Shown here one piece after another: positions 1-7,416 of a stretch of 64,000 nt of DNA. Source of the DNA: Halorubrum sp. F4 (GTDB lineage Archaea; Halobacteriota; Halobacteria; Halobacteriales; Haloferacaceae); assembly GCF_027257195.1 (NCBI RefSeq), contig NZ_JAPDFS010000002.1:526701-590700 (forward strand), given 5' to 3'. The notes beneath the pieces were generated by a model. That model had not been told where the DNA came from. It did no database searches and was given only the letters and a program-made list of their open reading frames with translations. Every line of letters begins with the position of its first letter. Positions within the stretch are counted from its first letter, which is position 1. The translations under genes were made by a program, and so were the position numbers.

Positions 1-170
1 CGTCGGGGGTGTCGCTCTCGGGGACCGGACCGAGCGTCGTCGCCGTCGCTGACGCCGCCGACCCCGACGCCGACCTCGACGCGCTCACGGACCTGTGGGC
101 CGACCGGGCGGGAACCCTTCGACGGACGACGACGCGGAACGACGGCGCGTACATCGGTGATTCACCATGA
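1..170 (+). CDS. aroK: Shikimate kinase, archaeal GHMP type (3' part only)
   Basis: Only the last 55 or so codons are in the window; the gene begins before base 1. The reading frame contains SLSGTGPSVVAV, the glycine-rich C-terminal motif of GHMP kinases, and ends in TGA at 168-170. Archaeal shikimate kinases belong to the GHMP superfamily and phosphorylate shikimate in aromatic amino acid synthesis. The stop overlaps the next start as ATGA, and the next gene is chorismate mutase, which acts two steps later in the same pathway. That pairing is the main support for the substrate; other GHMP kinases remain possible. Confidence 0.8.
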   Translation, partial: SGVSLSGTGPSVVAVADAADPDADLDALTDLWADRAGTLRRTTTRNDGAYIGDSP

Positions 171-463
171 GTACTGACACATCCGACCCCGAAGAGATGA
201 GCCTCGACGAACTCCGCCGGGAGATCGAGGACATCGACCACGAGATCGTCGAACTGATCGCCCGCCGGACGTACGTCGCCGACACGGTCGCGCAGGTGAA
301 AGAGAAGCGGGACCTCCCGACCACCGACGAGTCACAGGAGGCCCGCGTGATGGACCGGGCCGGCGAGAACGCCGAACAGTTCGACGTCGACGTCAACCTC
401 GTGAAGGCGATCTTCAGGCTCCTGATCGAGTTGAACAAGGCGGAGCAACGGGAGAGTCGGTAG
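167..463 (+). CDS. aroQ: Chorismate mutase, AroQ type
   Basis: A 98-residue all-helical protein of the usual AroQ size. It converts chorismate to prephenate, the first committed step to phenylalanine and tyrosine. The N-terminal helix carries LRREIEDIDHEIVELIARR, and VAQVKEKR follows; these supply the conserved Arg and Lys residues that bind the substrate carboxylates. It overlaps the upstream shikimate kinase by 4 nt (ATGA), so translation of the two is probably coupled. There is no regulatory ACT domain and no fused dehydratase or dehydrogenase, so this is the monofunctional form. Confidence 0.92.
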   Translation: MSTDTSDPEEMSLDELRREIEDIDHEIVELIARRTYVADTVAQVKEKRDLPTTDESQEARVMDRAGENAEQFDVDVNLVKAIFRLLIELNKAEQRESR

Positions 464-577
464 CGGTCTCAAGTCGGTTTTATGGGGGTCTCTATCTCCC
501 GATTAGTGATTCGAAAATCGGTCTGAGGAGTTCGCCGCGTTCCGTCGGGGTCGATGAGCAGCCGGGAGATCGGTGAC

Positions 578-931
578 TCAATTCAGCCCGAGACTCAGTT
601 TCAGTGCCTCGTCCACCTCGGCCATCGTTGGCTCGCTTAGACTCCCGAGAATCGAGTGGATCCGTTTTTCGATAGAGACGACGCGAATCTGGTCGAGGCG
701 AACTGAGGAGTCCTTCTCGAACGGTGACCCGTCCGCTTCGACCAGCACCTCGAACGGGTAGCCTCGGTGCGTACCTGTCACCGGAGCAACGACGGTCGTA
801 CTGGAGTTGCGATTTCCGATATCGTTTTGCACGACCACCGCAGGTCGAGTCTTCTTCATCTCGTGGCCTTCGGCAGGGTCGAGACGAACGACTACGACAT
901 CGCCCCGTCGCACGTCCCTATCGTCACCCAT
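578..931 (-). CDS. MazF/PemK-family toxin (endoribonuclease)
   Basis: A 117-residue protein with the MazF core: RGDVVVVRLDPAEGHEMKKTR near the N-terminus, then RPAVVVQND and VAPVTGT, the strands that form the RNA-binding and catalytic face. Family members cleave mRNA at short sequence motifs when not bound by antitoxin. It overlaps the upstream small acidic ORF by 8 nt, the standard antitoxin-toxin order. It lies beside a decayed transposon, so recent gain by transfer is plausible. The target sequence cannot be read from the protein. Confidence 0.88.
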   Translation of the reverse strand: MGDDRDVRRGDVVVVRLDPAEGHEMKKTRPAVVVQNDIGNRNSSTTVVAPVTGTHRGYPFEVLVEADGSPFEKDSSVRLDQIRVVSIEKRIHSILGSLSEPTMAEVDEALKLSLGLN

Positions 932-1160
932 CGAGAGTTTCCCACGCTTCGTCGGACGTTTCGTCCCACTCCTCGGCGAGTTCCTCTGCGCTTTCGGACG
1001 CTTCCCGGTAGGCGGTAGCCAGTTTGTCGTCGTCCGGGCGGTCGGACTCCACCTCGACGACAGCGACGGTTACACGCTTGTTTGCGTACTCGGTACCGAG
1101 ATAGACTCGGCCTCGGTCGTCCGTCTCGTTCGTTTTGAGGTCTGTTGCATCCACTTTCAT
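924..1160 (-). CDS. Antitoxin partner of the MazF-like toxin (AbrB-like)
   Basis: A 78-residue protein: a basic and polar N-terminus with a short strand-rich stretch (DDRGRVYLGTEYANKRVTVAV, resembling SpoVT/AbrB swapped-hairpin DNA-binding domains) and a very acidic C-terminal tail typical of antitoxins that wrap the toxin. I chose the start at MKVDATD because a TATA-like GATATGTG (1185-1192 on the plus strand) is centred about 28 nt upstream; starts at 1166 and 1211 are also open. Its stop overlaps the toxin start. Antitoxins of this architecture usually repress their own promoter. Confidence 0.75.
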   Translation of the reverse strand: MKVDATDLKTNETDDRGRVYLGTEYANKRVTVAVVEVESDRPDDDKLATAYREASESAEELAEEWDETSDEAWETLDG

Positions 1161-1254
1161 GGACATACGGTACGGACCCACCGCTGATATGTGTTGCCCA
1201 CTATTACCCACAACGTCCGGCGGAGATTGCGGTATGTATTATACAGTACCGAGG

Positions 1255-1894
1255 AAGCCGACCTGTATCCCGGCAACCGCTTGAAACAGGACGGCTACTA
1301 TTTCCCCAAGGAGATCGCGAAGTGCGATGATTCGAGTGGCGATCGGGCCACTCAGCTTCACCACACATGGTCAGATCGGCGCACGCACTTCTTCCATAGC
1401 CTCGCGAAACATATCGTTGAGCGGTGTGTTGAGAACGAAGTGGGCCGGATCAACGTCGGTGATCTCGAAGGCGTCCGTGAAGACGAGACCGGCGACGCAA
1501 AGAACTGGGGCCGTCATGGGAATCTCGACTTGCACGGCTGGGCGTTCGACCGGTTCACGTCGACCTCAAGTACAAAGCAAAAGTAGAGGGGATCGAAGTC
1601 GTGGAAGTGTCTGAGCGTGACACGAGTAAGACGTGTTGCGTGTGTGGGAGAGAAGACGAGAGTCAGCGTGTTGAGCGCGGGTTGTACGTGTGCGATGAGT
1701 GTGACGCAGCGTTCAACGCGGACGTAAATGGGGCGGAGAACATCCGTCTCGACATGAATCAAAGTAACTCCGAGTCTTCGGCCAGTTTGGTTGAAGATAG
1801 GAGTACCGGCTGGTTGGCACAGCCCGGAGTCTACCTTCATGACCTGTCTAGCGGATTCCAACCGCAGGCACAAGTGGTAGACTGCAAACCCTAA
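1255..1894 (+). pseudogene. tnpB: Decayed TnpB (IS200/IS605 OrfB) RNA-guided nuclease gene
   Basis: Two frames joined by a frameshift near 1553-1562 together read as the C-terminal half of TnpB. Frame one gives DLYPGNRLKQDGYYFPKE through VGDLEGVRED to GWAFDRF. Frame two resumes with DLKYKAKVEG and carries the zinc ribbon CCVCGRE...CDECD and the last RuvC segment FNADVNGAENI. The N-terminal half, including the first RuvC aspartate region, is missing; no matching sequence is seen upstream. With both truncation and frameshift, no active nuclease can be made. The C-terminal WLAQPGVYLHDLSSG is typical of a haloarchaeal TnpB subgroup. Confidence 0.88.
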
Positions 1895-1956
1895 TATCCC
1901 AACCCAGCGGTACGGTACCGTGGGATTCCCGCGTCTTCAGGCGCGAGAGGATGTCA
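1895..1956 (+). mobile_element. IS605-type right end / probable omega-RNA scaffold end
   Basis: Directly after the TnpB stop the sequence contains CGCGTC-TTCA-GGCGCG (1930-1945), a 6-bp stem with a tetraloop, followed by GAGAGGATGTCAA. A hairpin just inside the right end is characteristic of IS200/IS605 elements and also forms the 3' scaffold of the guide RNA used by TnpB. The element boundary is probably near 1956; in an intact element the bases after it would be the guide. No matching left end is visible upstream of the truncated gene. Confidence 0.6.
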
Positions 1957-2049
1957 ACTCAAGGGTCTTTCCGTCGATCCCGTCCAGTGGGAACGACCTG
2001 ACTACGCCGACGCCGACGCGGTCGCTTCGAGGTCGGAGCCGTCACGTCG

Positions 2050-2427
2050 TTACTTCGCGGTCGGCGTCACGTCGCCGACGGCGTCCATGACCTGGATCGC
2101 GGCGCTGGCGGCCAACCCGCGAGCGACCTCGTCGGCGTCGGAGTCGGCGATGCCGGCCTCGAGCTCGTCGAGGTCCGGCGTGAACCCCGCAGTGACCGGA
2201 TGGCCGGCCGGCGGGTTGACGGCGACGGTCGCCTGGGGGCCGTCGGTTCCGACAGAGAGCTCCGAGCCGACCGCGTAGCCGTCCGGGAGATACGATTCGG
2301 TACGGGAGACGATCCCCGCCACCGTCCGCCTGAGTCGCCGTTCCTGTTCCGGGGAGAGGTCGACCGGCGCGGGTTCGCCCGCGTCGGTCACGCCCGGCGG
2401 TCCGGCGTACGGGTTGTTGCCGTTCAT
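2050..2427 (-). CDS. DUF5811-like haloarchaeal protein of unknown function
   Basis: A 125-residue acidic soluble protein starting MNGNNPYAGPPGVTDAG and containing GYAVGSELSVG and VAVNPPAGHPVTAGFTP. I recognise this layout as the small haloarchaeal DUF5811 family, whose function is unknown. The start is set at MNGNNPY rather than the further upstream ATG because family members begin there and a T-rich box (CTTTTTGAG on the minus strand) sits about 30 nt before it. It lies upstream of, and in the same orientation as, nothing obviously related; the next gene (FAD oxidoreductase) is transcribed towards it. Confidence 0.72.
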   Translation of the reverse strand: MNGNNPYAGPPGVTDAGEPAPVDLSPEQERRLRRTVAGIVSRTESYLPDGYAVGSELSVGTDGPQATVAVNPPAGHPVTAGFTPDLDELEAGIADSDADEVARGLAASAAIQVMDAVGDVTPTAK

Positions 2428-2529
2428 CGAAGACACCCGGTGTACGCGGACCCGACTCAAAAAGGCGTCGGCGACGGCGATCGCTCTCCATCGGCGACGA
2501 GCGGCCGCCTCGACGTCAACGAAGCCCGT

Positions 2530-3873
2530 TCACGGAGCCAGCACGCGCCACAGTACGCCCGGTCGCAGGAGCGAGGTCGGTTCCCGCTCCAGTCGGAACA
2601 CGCGGTAGTAGGCGTCGGTCACTCGGCCGTCGTCGTGCGCGGTCGAGACGAGTCGGTCGACGTACCGGTTGAACAGGTCGGTTCCGGCGGGTTTCGGGCC
2701 CGTCGTCGCCTCGAACTCGAAGTCGGAGCCGACGGCGACGTTCCAGACCGCGTCGACGACGTCCGCCGCGCGGTCGAAGAAGCGTGGTCCGAGGTCGTCG
2801 AGCCCGCCCGACGCCAGCGCGTGATGGAGCAACAGGGCGTCCAGCGCCGCCACCGACATCCCCTGGCCGTATATGGGGTTGAAACTCGCGATCGCGTCGC
2901 CGGTGACGACCAACCCGTCGGGGAAACGGTCCAGTCGGTCGTAGTGTCGCCGGACGCTCGCGGGGAACGGGTAGTGGTGGATCCCCTCGCTCGTCCACTC
3001 GCGGTCGCGGACGAGCTCCGCCACTTCGTCCACCGGGAAGGCCTCGGCGAACGCGACGAGTCCCTCCCGGTCGGTCGGCGCGTCGTCGCCGTGGACGCCC
3101 TGGAGGATCACCTCCCACCGGTCGCCCTCGATCGGGATCGCGGCGGCGCCCCGCGTCCGCGGCGGGTCCGGCGGGACGACGAGCGCGTGACGGACCGACT
3201 CCGGGCGCGCCACCCGGATCGTGCTGTAGGTCACGTCGATCTCGACGGACGACTCCGCCGGCGGGTCGTATCCCTCCGCCTCGAGCCACGAGGGAGTCCG
3301 GCTCGTGCGACCGGTCGCGTCGACGACGAGGTCCGCCTCCAGCGTCGCCGACGTGCCGTCCTCGTCGCGAAACTCGACGCCCGTCACGTTCCCGTCGGCG
3401 TCGGTCCGGTAGGTCGTGAACGCACGGTTTCCACGCTGGCTCACCGAGGGGGTCCGATCGAGCCCCTGCCGGATCGCATGCTCGAACAGCGCGCGGCTCG
3501 CACAGTACATCGGAAGCCGCTCGGGACCGTCCGCGAGGAAGTCCCCCCCGTCGAAGTATCGCATCTCCCGGGCGGCGTCGATCAGGAGTCCGTCGCCACC
3601 GAGGACCCGCTCACCGAACCCCGGGAACAGGTCCTCGATGGTCGCCCGTCCCGCCTCCAGCATGGCGTGAGGGTGGCTGGTCTGTGGAGCGCCGTCCCGG
3701 GGGCGCGGCGTCTCCGGGATCGTATCGCGCTCGATGAGGACGACCTCCCCGAACGCGTCCGCCAGCACGCGAGCCGCACACAGCCCGGCCACGCTCCCCC
3801 CGACGACGACCGCCCGGTCCCCGAGCGTCGAGGTTCGGTCCGGGTCGTACCGGTCCACGTTCTCGAGTACCAT
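2530..3873 (-). CDS. FAD-dependent monooxygenase-like oxidoreductase
   Basis: A 447-residue flavoprotein. The N-terminus has the FAD dinucleotide fold VVVGGSVAGLCAARVLADAF followed by an acidic residue in LIERD. A central ADLVVDATGRTS matches the second FAD or NAD(P) signature of the p-hydroxybenzoate hydroxylase and geranylgeranyl reductase group, and VVTGDAIASFNPIYGQGM is the third FAD motif (GD) with the flavin-contacting loop. Such proteins hydroxylate aromatics or reduce isoprenoid chains. The substrate is not identifiable here, and neighbouring genes give no pathway clue. Confidence 0.82.
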   Translation of the reverse strand: MVLENVDRYDPDRTSTLGDRAVVVGGSVAGLCAARVLADAFGEVVLIERDTIPETPRPRDGAPQTSHPHAMLEAGRATIEDLFPGFGERVLGGDGLLIDAAREMRYFDGGDFLADGPERLPMYCASRALFEHAIRQGLDRTPSVSQRGNRAFTTYRTDADGNVTGVEFRDEDGTSATLEADLVVDATGRTSRTPSWLEAEGYDPPAESSVEIDVTYSTIRVARPESVRHALVVPPDPPRTRGAAAIPIEGDRWEVILQGVHGDDAPTDREGLVAFAEAFPVDEVAELVRDREWTSEGIHHYPFPASVRRHYDRLDRFPDGLVVTGDAIASFNPIYGQGMSVAALDALLLHHALASGGLDDLGPRFFDRAADVVDAVWNVAVGSDFEFEATTGPKPAGTDLFNRYVDRLVSTAHDDGRVTDAYYRVFRLEREPTSLLRPGVLWRVLAP

Positions 3874-3993
3874 GGATCGCGTCGGAACCGAGTAACGACT
3901 CGATCCAAATCAACCTTGGCGATCCTTGAGAGCCTTGACGCCCACGTGTCGGGGCGGTGCCGACGCGGACGCATAACGGGGTCTCGTCGACGC

Positions 3994-4539
3994 CTACAGC
4001 GCCGGTTCCGACTCGCCGTACGCCGCGATCACGACCGCCGTGGTGTATCGTTCGGGTTCAGCCGTCGCGGTTTCGACGTGGATCTCCCGCTCGGCGAGTT
4101 CCCAGTCTCGAAGCGACGATCCGGCGTCCAGCCCGGCGTGGATCCGGTCGCGGACGGCATCCGCGTTCTCGCCGGTCACCTCGTAGAAGATCCCCGGCCC
4201 GGGACCGGTCGCCCAGCCGAGTCCGGCGGCGACGTCCGGCCGCCGTCGGGGTGCGCGCTTGTCGGCGGCGTCCTCCGCGCCCGAGCGCCCGCCCTCGCGG
4301 AAGTCGACCTCGTCGCTCGGTCCGACCGTCCGACGCGCCTCCACGACGGTGAGCGCGTTCCCCGCGGGACCGAGGTCCGGGACCGCCTCGACCGACCGAA
4401 CCGTCGCCTCCGCGGGGATCACCGAGGAGACGGCGACGAGGTTGTAGTTGTGGAGGTTCGCGTCCGCGAGCGCGGCGTCGTAGGAGGCCATCGCCGTGTC
4501 GGCGACGCCGACGCCGCCGGCGACGTGGATGGTGTTCAT
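3994..4539 (-). CDS. pdaD: Pyruvoyl-dependent arginine decarboxylase
   Basis: A 181-residue protein close to the usual size. It begins MNTIHVAGGVGVADTAMASY and contains NLVAVSSVIP, the Ser-Ser self-cleavage site where the second serine becomes the pyruvoyl cofactor. The C-terminal half has GLGWATGPGPGIFYEV and EREIHVETA, both typical of the family. The enzyme decarboxylates arginine to agmatine, the precursor of polyamines and of the agmatidine modification of archaeal tRNA-Ile. It carries an extra acidic and basic linker around residues 85-105 compared with compact relatives. Confidence 0.9.
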   Translation of the reverse strand: MNTIHVAGGVGVADTAMASYDAALADANLHNYNLVAVSSVIPAEATVRSVEAVPDLGPAGNALTVVEARRTVGPSDEVDFREGGRSGAEDAADKRAPRRRPDVAAGLGWATGPGPGIFYEVTGENADAVRDRIHAGLDAGSSLRDWELAEREIHVETATAEPERYTTAVVIAAYGESEPAL

Positions 4540-4616
4540 CGGCGAGAGGTCGACGGCGCGGGGGGTAAGGGGTTACGGACCGGCCGGCAGGCCGCGAGCG
4601 ACACCGGGCGAGCCGC

Positions 4617-4774
4617 GAGGCTGGGGAGACGTGAGGTGCGGGTCCGTGCAGGTGGGTGGGATTCAAAGGGGCAGTCGCGAGTCGTAGGCGACGCAAGCAC
4701 CGCAACGAGGGAGCTAGCGACCGAGTGAGGAGCACAGCGAGCGTACGACCGCCTCGCGACTGGGGCTTTGGAAG
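4617..4774 (+). repeat. Dispersed two-hairpin repeat, copy A
   Basis: A gene-free stretch (4540-4922) holds this element. It starts GAGGCTGGGGAGACGTGAGG, continues to GTGGGATTCAAAG and ends CTTTGGAAG. Outer arms CAAAG (4664-4668) and CTTTG (4766-4770) pair, then a GGG/GGG symmetric mismatch, then a perfect 10-bp stem CAGTCGCGAG (4672-4681) with CTCGCGACTG (4753-4762). The same layout recurs at 17710-17845 and, inverted, at 19243-19456. The rest of the gap, 4775-4922, shows nothing I recognise. Confidence 0.75.
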
Positions 4775-4922
4775 TGGCGTTCGCGGCGATCCAACTGATG
4801 ATCTCGGATGACTGAGCGGCCGAGTCTTTTAACCCGTTCACCGCGCTGACGTGTCCCCGCTCCTGCAGTCGAGCGAGCGACGTCCAGAAAACGGTGTCCG
4901 CGACAATGACGACGCGGTCCGG

Positions 4923-6146
4923 TCAGTACTGGTAGTGGATGACCTGTTCGTCGGTTCCTTCGACGTCCTGGAGCTTCTCTCCGGCCCGCTCGAAGTCGGA
5001 CTGGACCACCTCGGTGCGGCCCTCGCGGATCGCGAACATCCCCGCCTCGGTCGCCATCGAGGCGATGTCCGCGCCGCTGTATCCCTCCAGGTCGCTCGCG
5101 ATCCTGCCGACGTCGACGTCGTCGTCGACGTTCATCTCCTGGGTGTGGATCTCGAGGATCCGCTCGCGTCCCTCGGCGTCGGGCTCGGGCACCTCGATGA
5201 GCCGGTCGAATCGGCCGGGACGCAGGATCGCCTCGTCGAGCATGTCGAAGCGGTTGGTGGCGGCGATGATGCGGATCTCCCCGCGCTCGTCGAAGCCGTC
5301 CATCTCCGAGAGCAACTGCATCATCGTGCGCTGGACCTCGGCGTCGCCGCTCGTCTTCGAGTCCGTCCGCTTGGAGGCGACGGCGTCGATCTCGTCGATG
5401 AAGATCACCGCGGGCTCGCGGTCGGCCGCGAGCTCGAAGAGGTCACGGACGAGCCGGGATCCCTCCCCGATGAACTTCCGAACCAGCTCGGAGCCGGCCA
5501 TCTTGATGAACGTGGCGTCGGACTCGTTGGCGACCGCCTTCGCCAGCATCGTCTTGCCGGTCCCCGGCGGGCCGTGAAGGAGGACGCCGCTCGGCGGCTC
5601 GACGCCGACGGCCTCGAACTGCTCGGGGTTCTCGAGGGGGTCCTCGACGGCCTCACGCACCTCGCGGATCTGCTCGTCGATCCCGCCGATGTCGGCGTAC
5701 TCGACGTCGGGCGACTCCGTGACCTCCATCGCCTGCGCTCTGGAGTCGGTCTCGTCGTCGAGCACCTGCTGGATCGCGAAGGAGTCGTTGATCGCGACCC
5801 GGTCTCCGGGACGGAGGTCGGCCTCGAGCCGAGTGGCCGTCTGGGTCAGCACCTCCTGGTTGTTGCCGTGCTGTTTGATGACGACGCCGTCCTCGGTGAG
5901 CTCCTCGACGGAGGCGATGTACAGAGAGGAGGTCTTCAACACCTCGTTTTCGCGTTTCAACTCGTCGACGTCGGCTTTGAGGTCGCCCCGCCGTCCCTGC
6001 GCGTCCTCGAGGCGGTCCTCGAGTTCGTCGTTCACGTGGACGATCCGTCGGTAGTGTTGCCGGATCGCCTCGAGCCGTTCCGCCTCGCTCATCTCCGGAT
6101 CGAGCTCGAGACGGGGGCGGTCCGGCAGTGAGGGGCTATGAGACAT
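4923..6146 (-). CDS. pan: Proteasome-activating nucleotidase (AAA+ unfoldase)
   Basis: A 407-residue AAA+ ATPase. Residues about 35-75 form a coiled coil, about 75-130 an OB domain, and about 145-390 the ATPase with Walker A GPPGTGKT (192-199), Walker B IFIDEID (near 250) and the RPGRFDR region carrying arginine-finger residues. PAN unfolds substrates and feeds them to the archaeal 20S proteasome. The start at MSHSPS is supported by TTTAC on the minus strand about 28 nt upstream. The C-terminus reads VIHYQY; the penultimate Tyr of the classic HbYX gate-opening motif is not in register. Confidence 0.95.
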   Translation of the reverse strand: MSHSPSLPDRPRLELDPEMSEAERLEAIRQHYRRIVHVNDELEDRLEDAQGRRGDLKADVDELKRENEVLKTSSLYIASVEELTEDGVVIKQHGNNQEVLTQTATRLEADLRPGDRVAINDSFAIQQVLDDETDSRAQAMEVTESPDVEYADIGGIDEQIREVREAVEDPLENPEQFEAVGVEPPSGVLLHGPPGTGKTMLAKAVANESDATFIKMAGSELVRKFIGEGSRLVRDLFELAADREPAVIFIDEIDAVASKRTDSKTSGDAEVQRTMMQLLSEMDGFDERGEIRIIAATNRFDMLDEAILRPGRFDRLIEVPEPDAEGRERILEIHTQEMNVDDDVDVGRIASDLEGYSGADIASMATEAGMFAIREGRTEVVQSDFERAGEKLQDVEGTDEQVIHYQY

Positions 6147-6298
6147 TCGTTGTCCCCGATACGGCACGCGCGTAAATGTGCCTTTGGGTCACGGCGCTTC
6201 GACGACCGCGCCGGGAGGGTTTTCCCGCCTCGGTTCGAGACTCCGACCCGACTCCGGACCCGGAGCTGGATTATCCGTTTTGATACCCACCCGACAGA

Positions 6299-6305
6299 TT
6301 TTATA
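6299..6305 (+). promoter_or_regulatory. TATA box for a leaderless transcript starting at 6330
   Basis: TTTTATA is centred 28 nt before the ATG at 6330, the spacing seen before most first genes in this window. The nearer ATG at 6311 lies too close to the box to be the 5' end, and the response regulator start at 6407 lies about 77 nt beyond the predicted transcript start. Confidence 0.6.
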
Positions 6306-6329
6306 CCGCCATGGTCCGTACGGCCGGGC

Positions 6330-6410
6330 ATGAGCGGACGAACCGTTTCACAGCGCGCCGCGTCGACGGGTACGGAGCGAGACCACCTCGACGCACCCGT
6401 TCGGCCATGA
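6330..6410 (+). CDS. 26-codon leader ORF overlapping the HalX regulator start
   Basis: ATG at 6330 sits exactly where a leaderless transcript would begin. The frame encodes 26 residues (MSGRTVSQRAAS...DAPVRP) and stops with TGA at 6408-6410, overlapping the ATG of the HalX gene as ATGA. The arrangement would couple translation of the regulator to the leader. I recognise no peptide family. It may be only a fortuitous open frame, so confidence rests on position and overlap. Confidence 0.4.
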   Translation: MSGRTVSQRAASTGTERDHLDAPVRP

Positions 6411-7030
6411 CCGACGGCTCGCCCTCCGATCCCGACGGATCGTCCCCTGCCCGATCGTCTTCGGACGGCTCATCTCCGGACGGCTCGACTCCGACCGTCC
6501 TCGCCGTCGACGACGAGCCCGATCTGGCCGAGCTGTGCCGCGTCTACCTCGACGGACGCTACGACGTCCGGATCGCCACGAGCGGCGAGACCGCCCTCGA
6601 GGAGATTGACGACGACGTCGACGTGGTCCTCCTCGACCGGCGGATGCCGGACCTCTCCGGTCACGAGGTGCTCTCCGAGATCCGGTCGGCGGGGTACGAC
6701 GCGCGGGTCGCGATGTTGACCGCGGTCGAGCCCGACGTCGACATCGTCGACATGCCGTTCGACGACTACAAGACCAAACCCGTCACCCGCGAGGGCCTCA
6801 TCGCGCTCGTCGAGGTGCTCCTCGAGCGTGCCGCCTTCGACGAACGGAGCCAGCAGTTCTTCGCGCTCGCCTCGAAGAAGGCGGCGCTCGAGGCCTCGGG
6901 GACGACGGACACGGAGGAGTACGACGAGCTCGTCGAGCGGATGGAGGCGGTTCGAACGGAGGTCGACGAGACGCTCGACCGCCTCTCGGTGGAGGACGCC
7001 TTCGCCGAGATATCGACGAACGTCTCCTGA
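6407..7030 (+). CDS. HalX-domain response regulator
   Basis: A 207-residue protein: a Ser/Asp/Pro-rich N-terminal tail (1-28), a receiver domain (about 30-135) with acidic pair D35-D36, phospho-acceptor aspartate in VVLLDRRMPDLSG, Thr in MLTAVEP and Lys in YKTKPVTRE, then a helical C-terminal HalX domain (about 140-200; FDERSQQFFALASKKAALE). HalX regulators are a haloarchaeal family thought to be phosphorylated by histidine kinases; the output is unclear since HalX has no DNA-binding motif. The start is shared with the upstream leader ORF by an ATGA overlap. Confidence 0.9.
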   Translation: MTDGSPSDPDGSSPARSSSDGSSPDGSTPTVLAVDDEPDLAELCRVYLDGRYDVRIATSGETALEEIDDDVDVVLLDRRMPDLSGHEVLSEIRSAGYDARVAMLTAVEPDVDIVDMPFDDYKTKPVTREGLIALVEVLLERAAFDERSQQFFALASKKAALEASGTTDTEEYDELVERMEAVRTEVDETLDRLSVEDAFAEISTNVS

Positions 7031-7079
7031 GAGGTCGACCGAGCGTCTTCCCGTCCGACGCCGTTCGCGTTCGTCGGCG

Positions 7080-7367
7080 CTACTCGATCTCGAGGTCGCT
7101 CCCGTCGCTTCCGCCGTCGCCGGCGTCCTCGTCCCACTCGAGTTCGAACTCGACGCTCAACTCGCCGGGGCCGTCCGCCGGTCCCTCCCGTTCCGCTTTC
7201 ACCTCGAACGTCGGCCGAACGGGCGGCTCCATCGTCACCGACTGCTCGCCCCGCGTGAGCGTGATCGCGTTGCCGGCGTCGAGCGAGTCGGCGACGGTTC
7301 GGAGATACGAGGCGATCTCCTCGCGGCTCCGACGGCTCTCCGATTCGAAGAGGACTTCCTCGGGCAT
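7080..7367 (-). CDS. Amphi-Trp domain protein
   Basis: A 95-residue acidic protein starting MPEEVLFESESRRSREEIASYLRTVADSL and continuing GNAITLTRGEQSVTMEPP with a long acidic tail. This is the amphi-Trp domain pattern, a small domain of unknown role common in haloarchaea. A TATA-like TTTATCA on the minus strand is centred about 28 nt before the ATG, so the transcript is probably leaderless and longer upstream starts are unlikely. The gene converges on the HalX regulator, with 49 bp between their stops. Confidence 0.8.
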   Translation of the reverse strand: MPEEVLFESESRRSREEIASYLRTVADSLDAGNAITLTRGEQSVTMEPPVRPTFEVKAEREGPADGPGELSVEFELEWDEDAGDGGSDGSDLEIE

Positions 7368-7416
7368 ACGCCCACATAGACGGCGGCGGGTGATAAACCT
7401 CGTCGCCGGAGCGGGT

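Noticed and set aside
499..521. Inverted repeat CCGATT/AATCGG after aroQ
   Set aside because: The stem is only 6 bp with an 11-nt loop and no T-run; too weak to call a terminator or operator.
2200..4728. An 842-codon open frame on the plus strand
   Set aside because: It is antisense to the DUF5811-like, FAD oxidoreductase and PdaD genes, has Arg/Val-rich composition without motifs, and is a by-product of high GC.
4851..6131. A 426-codon plus-strand frame opposite PAN
   Set aside because: It mirrors the PAN codons and shows no domain; PAN on the other strand is unmistakable.
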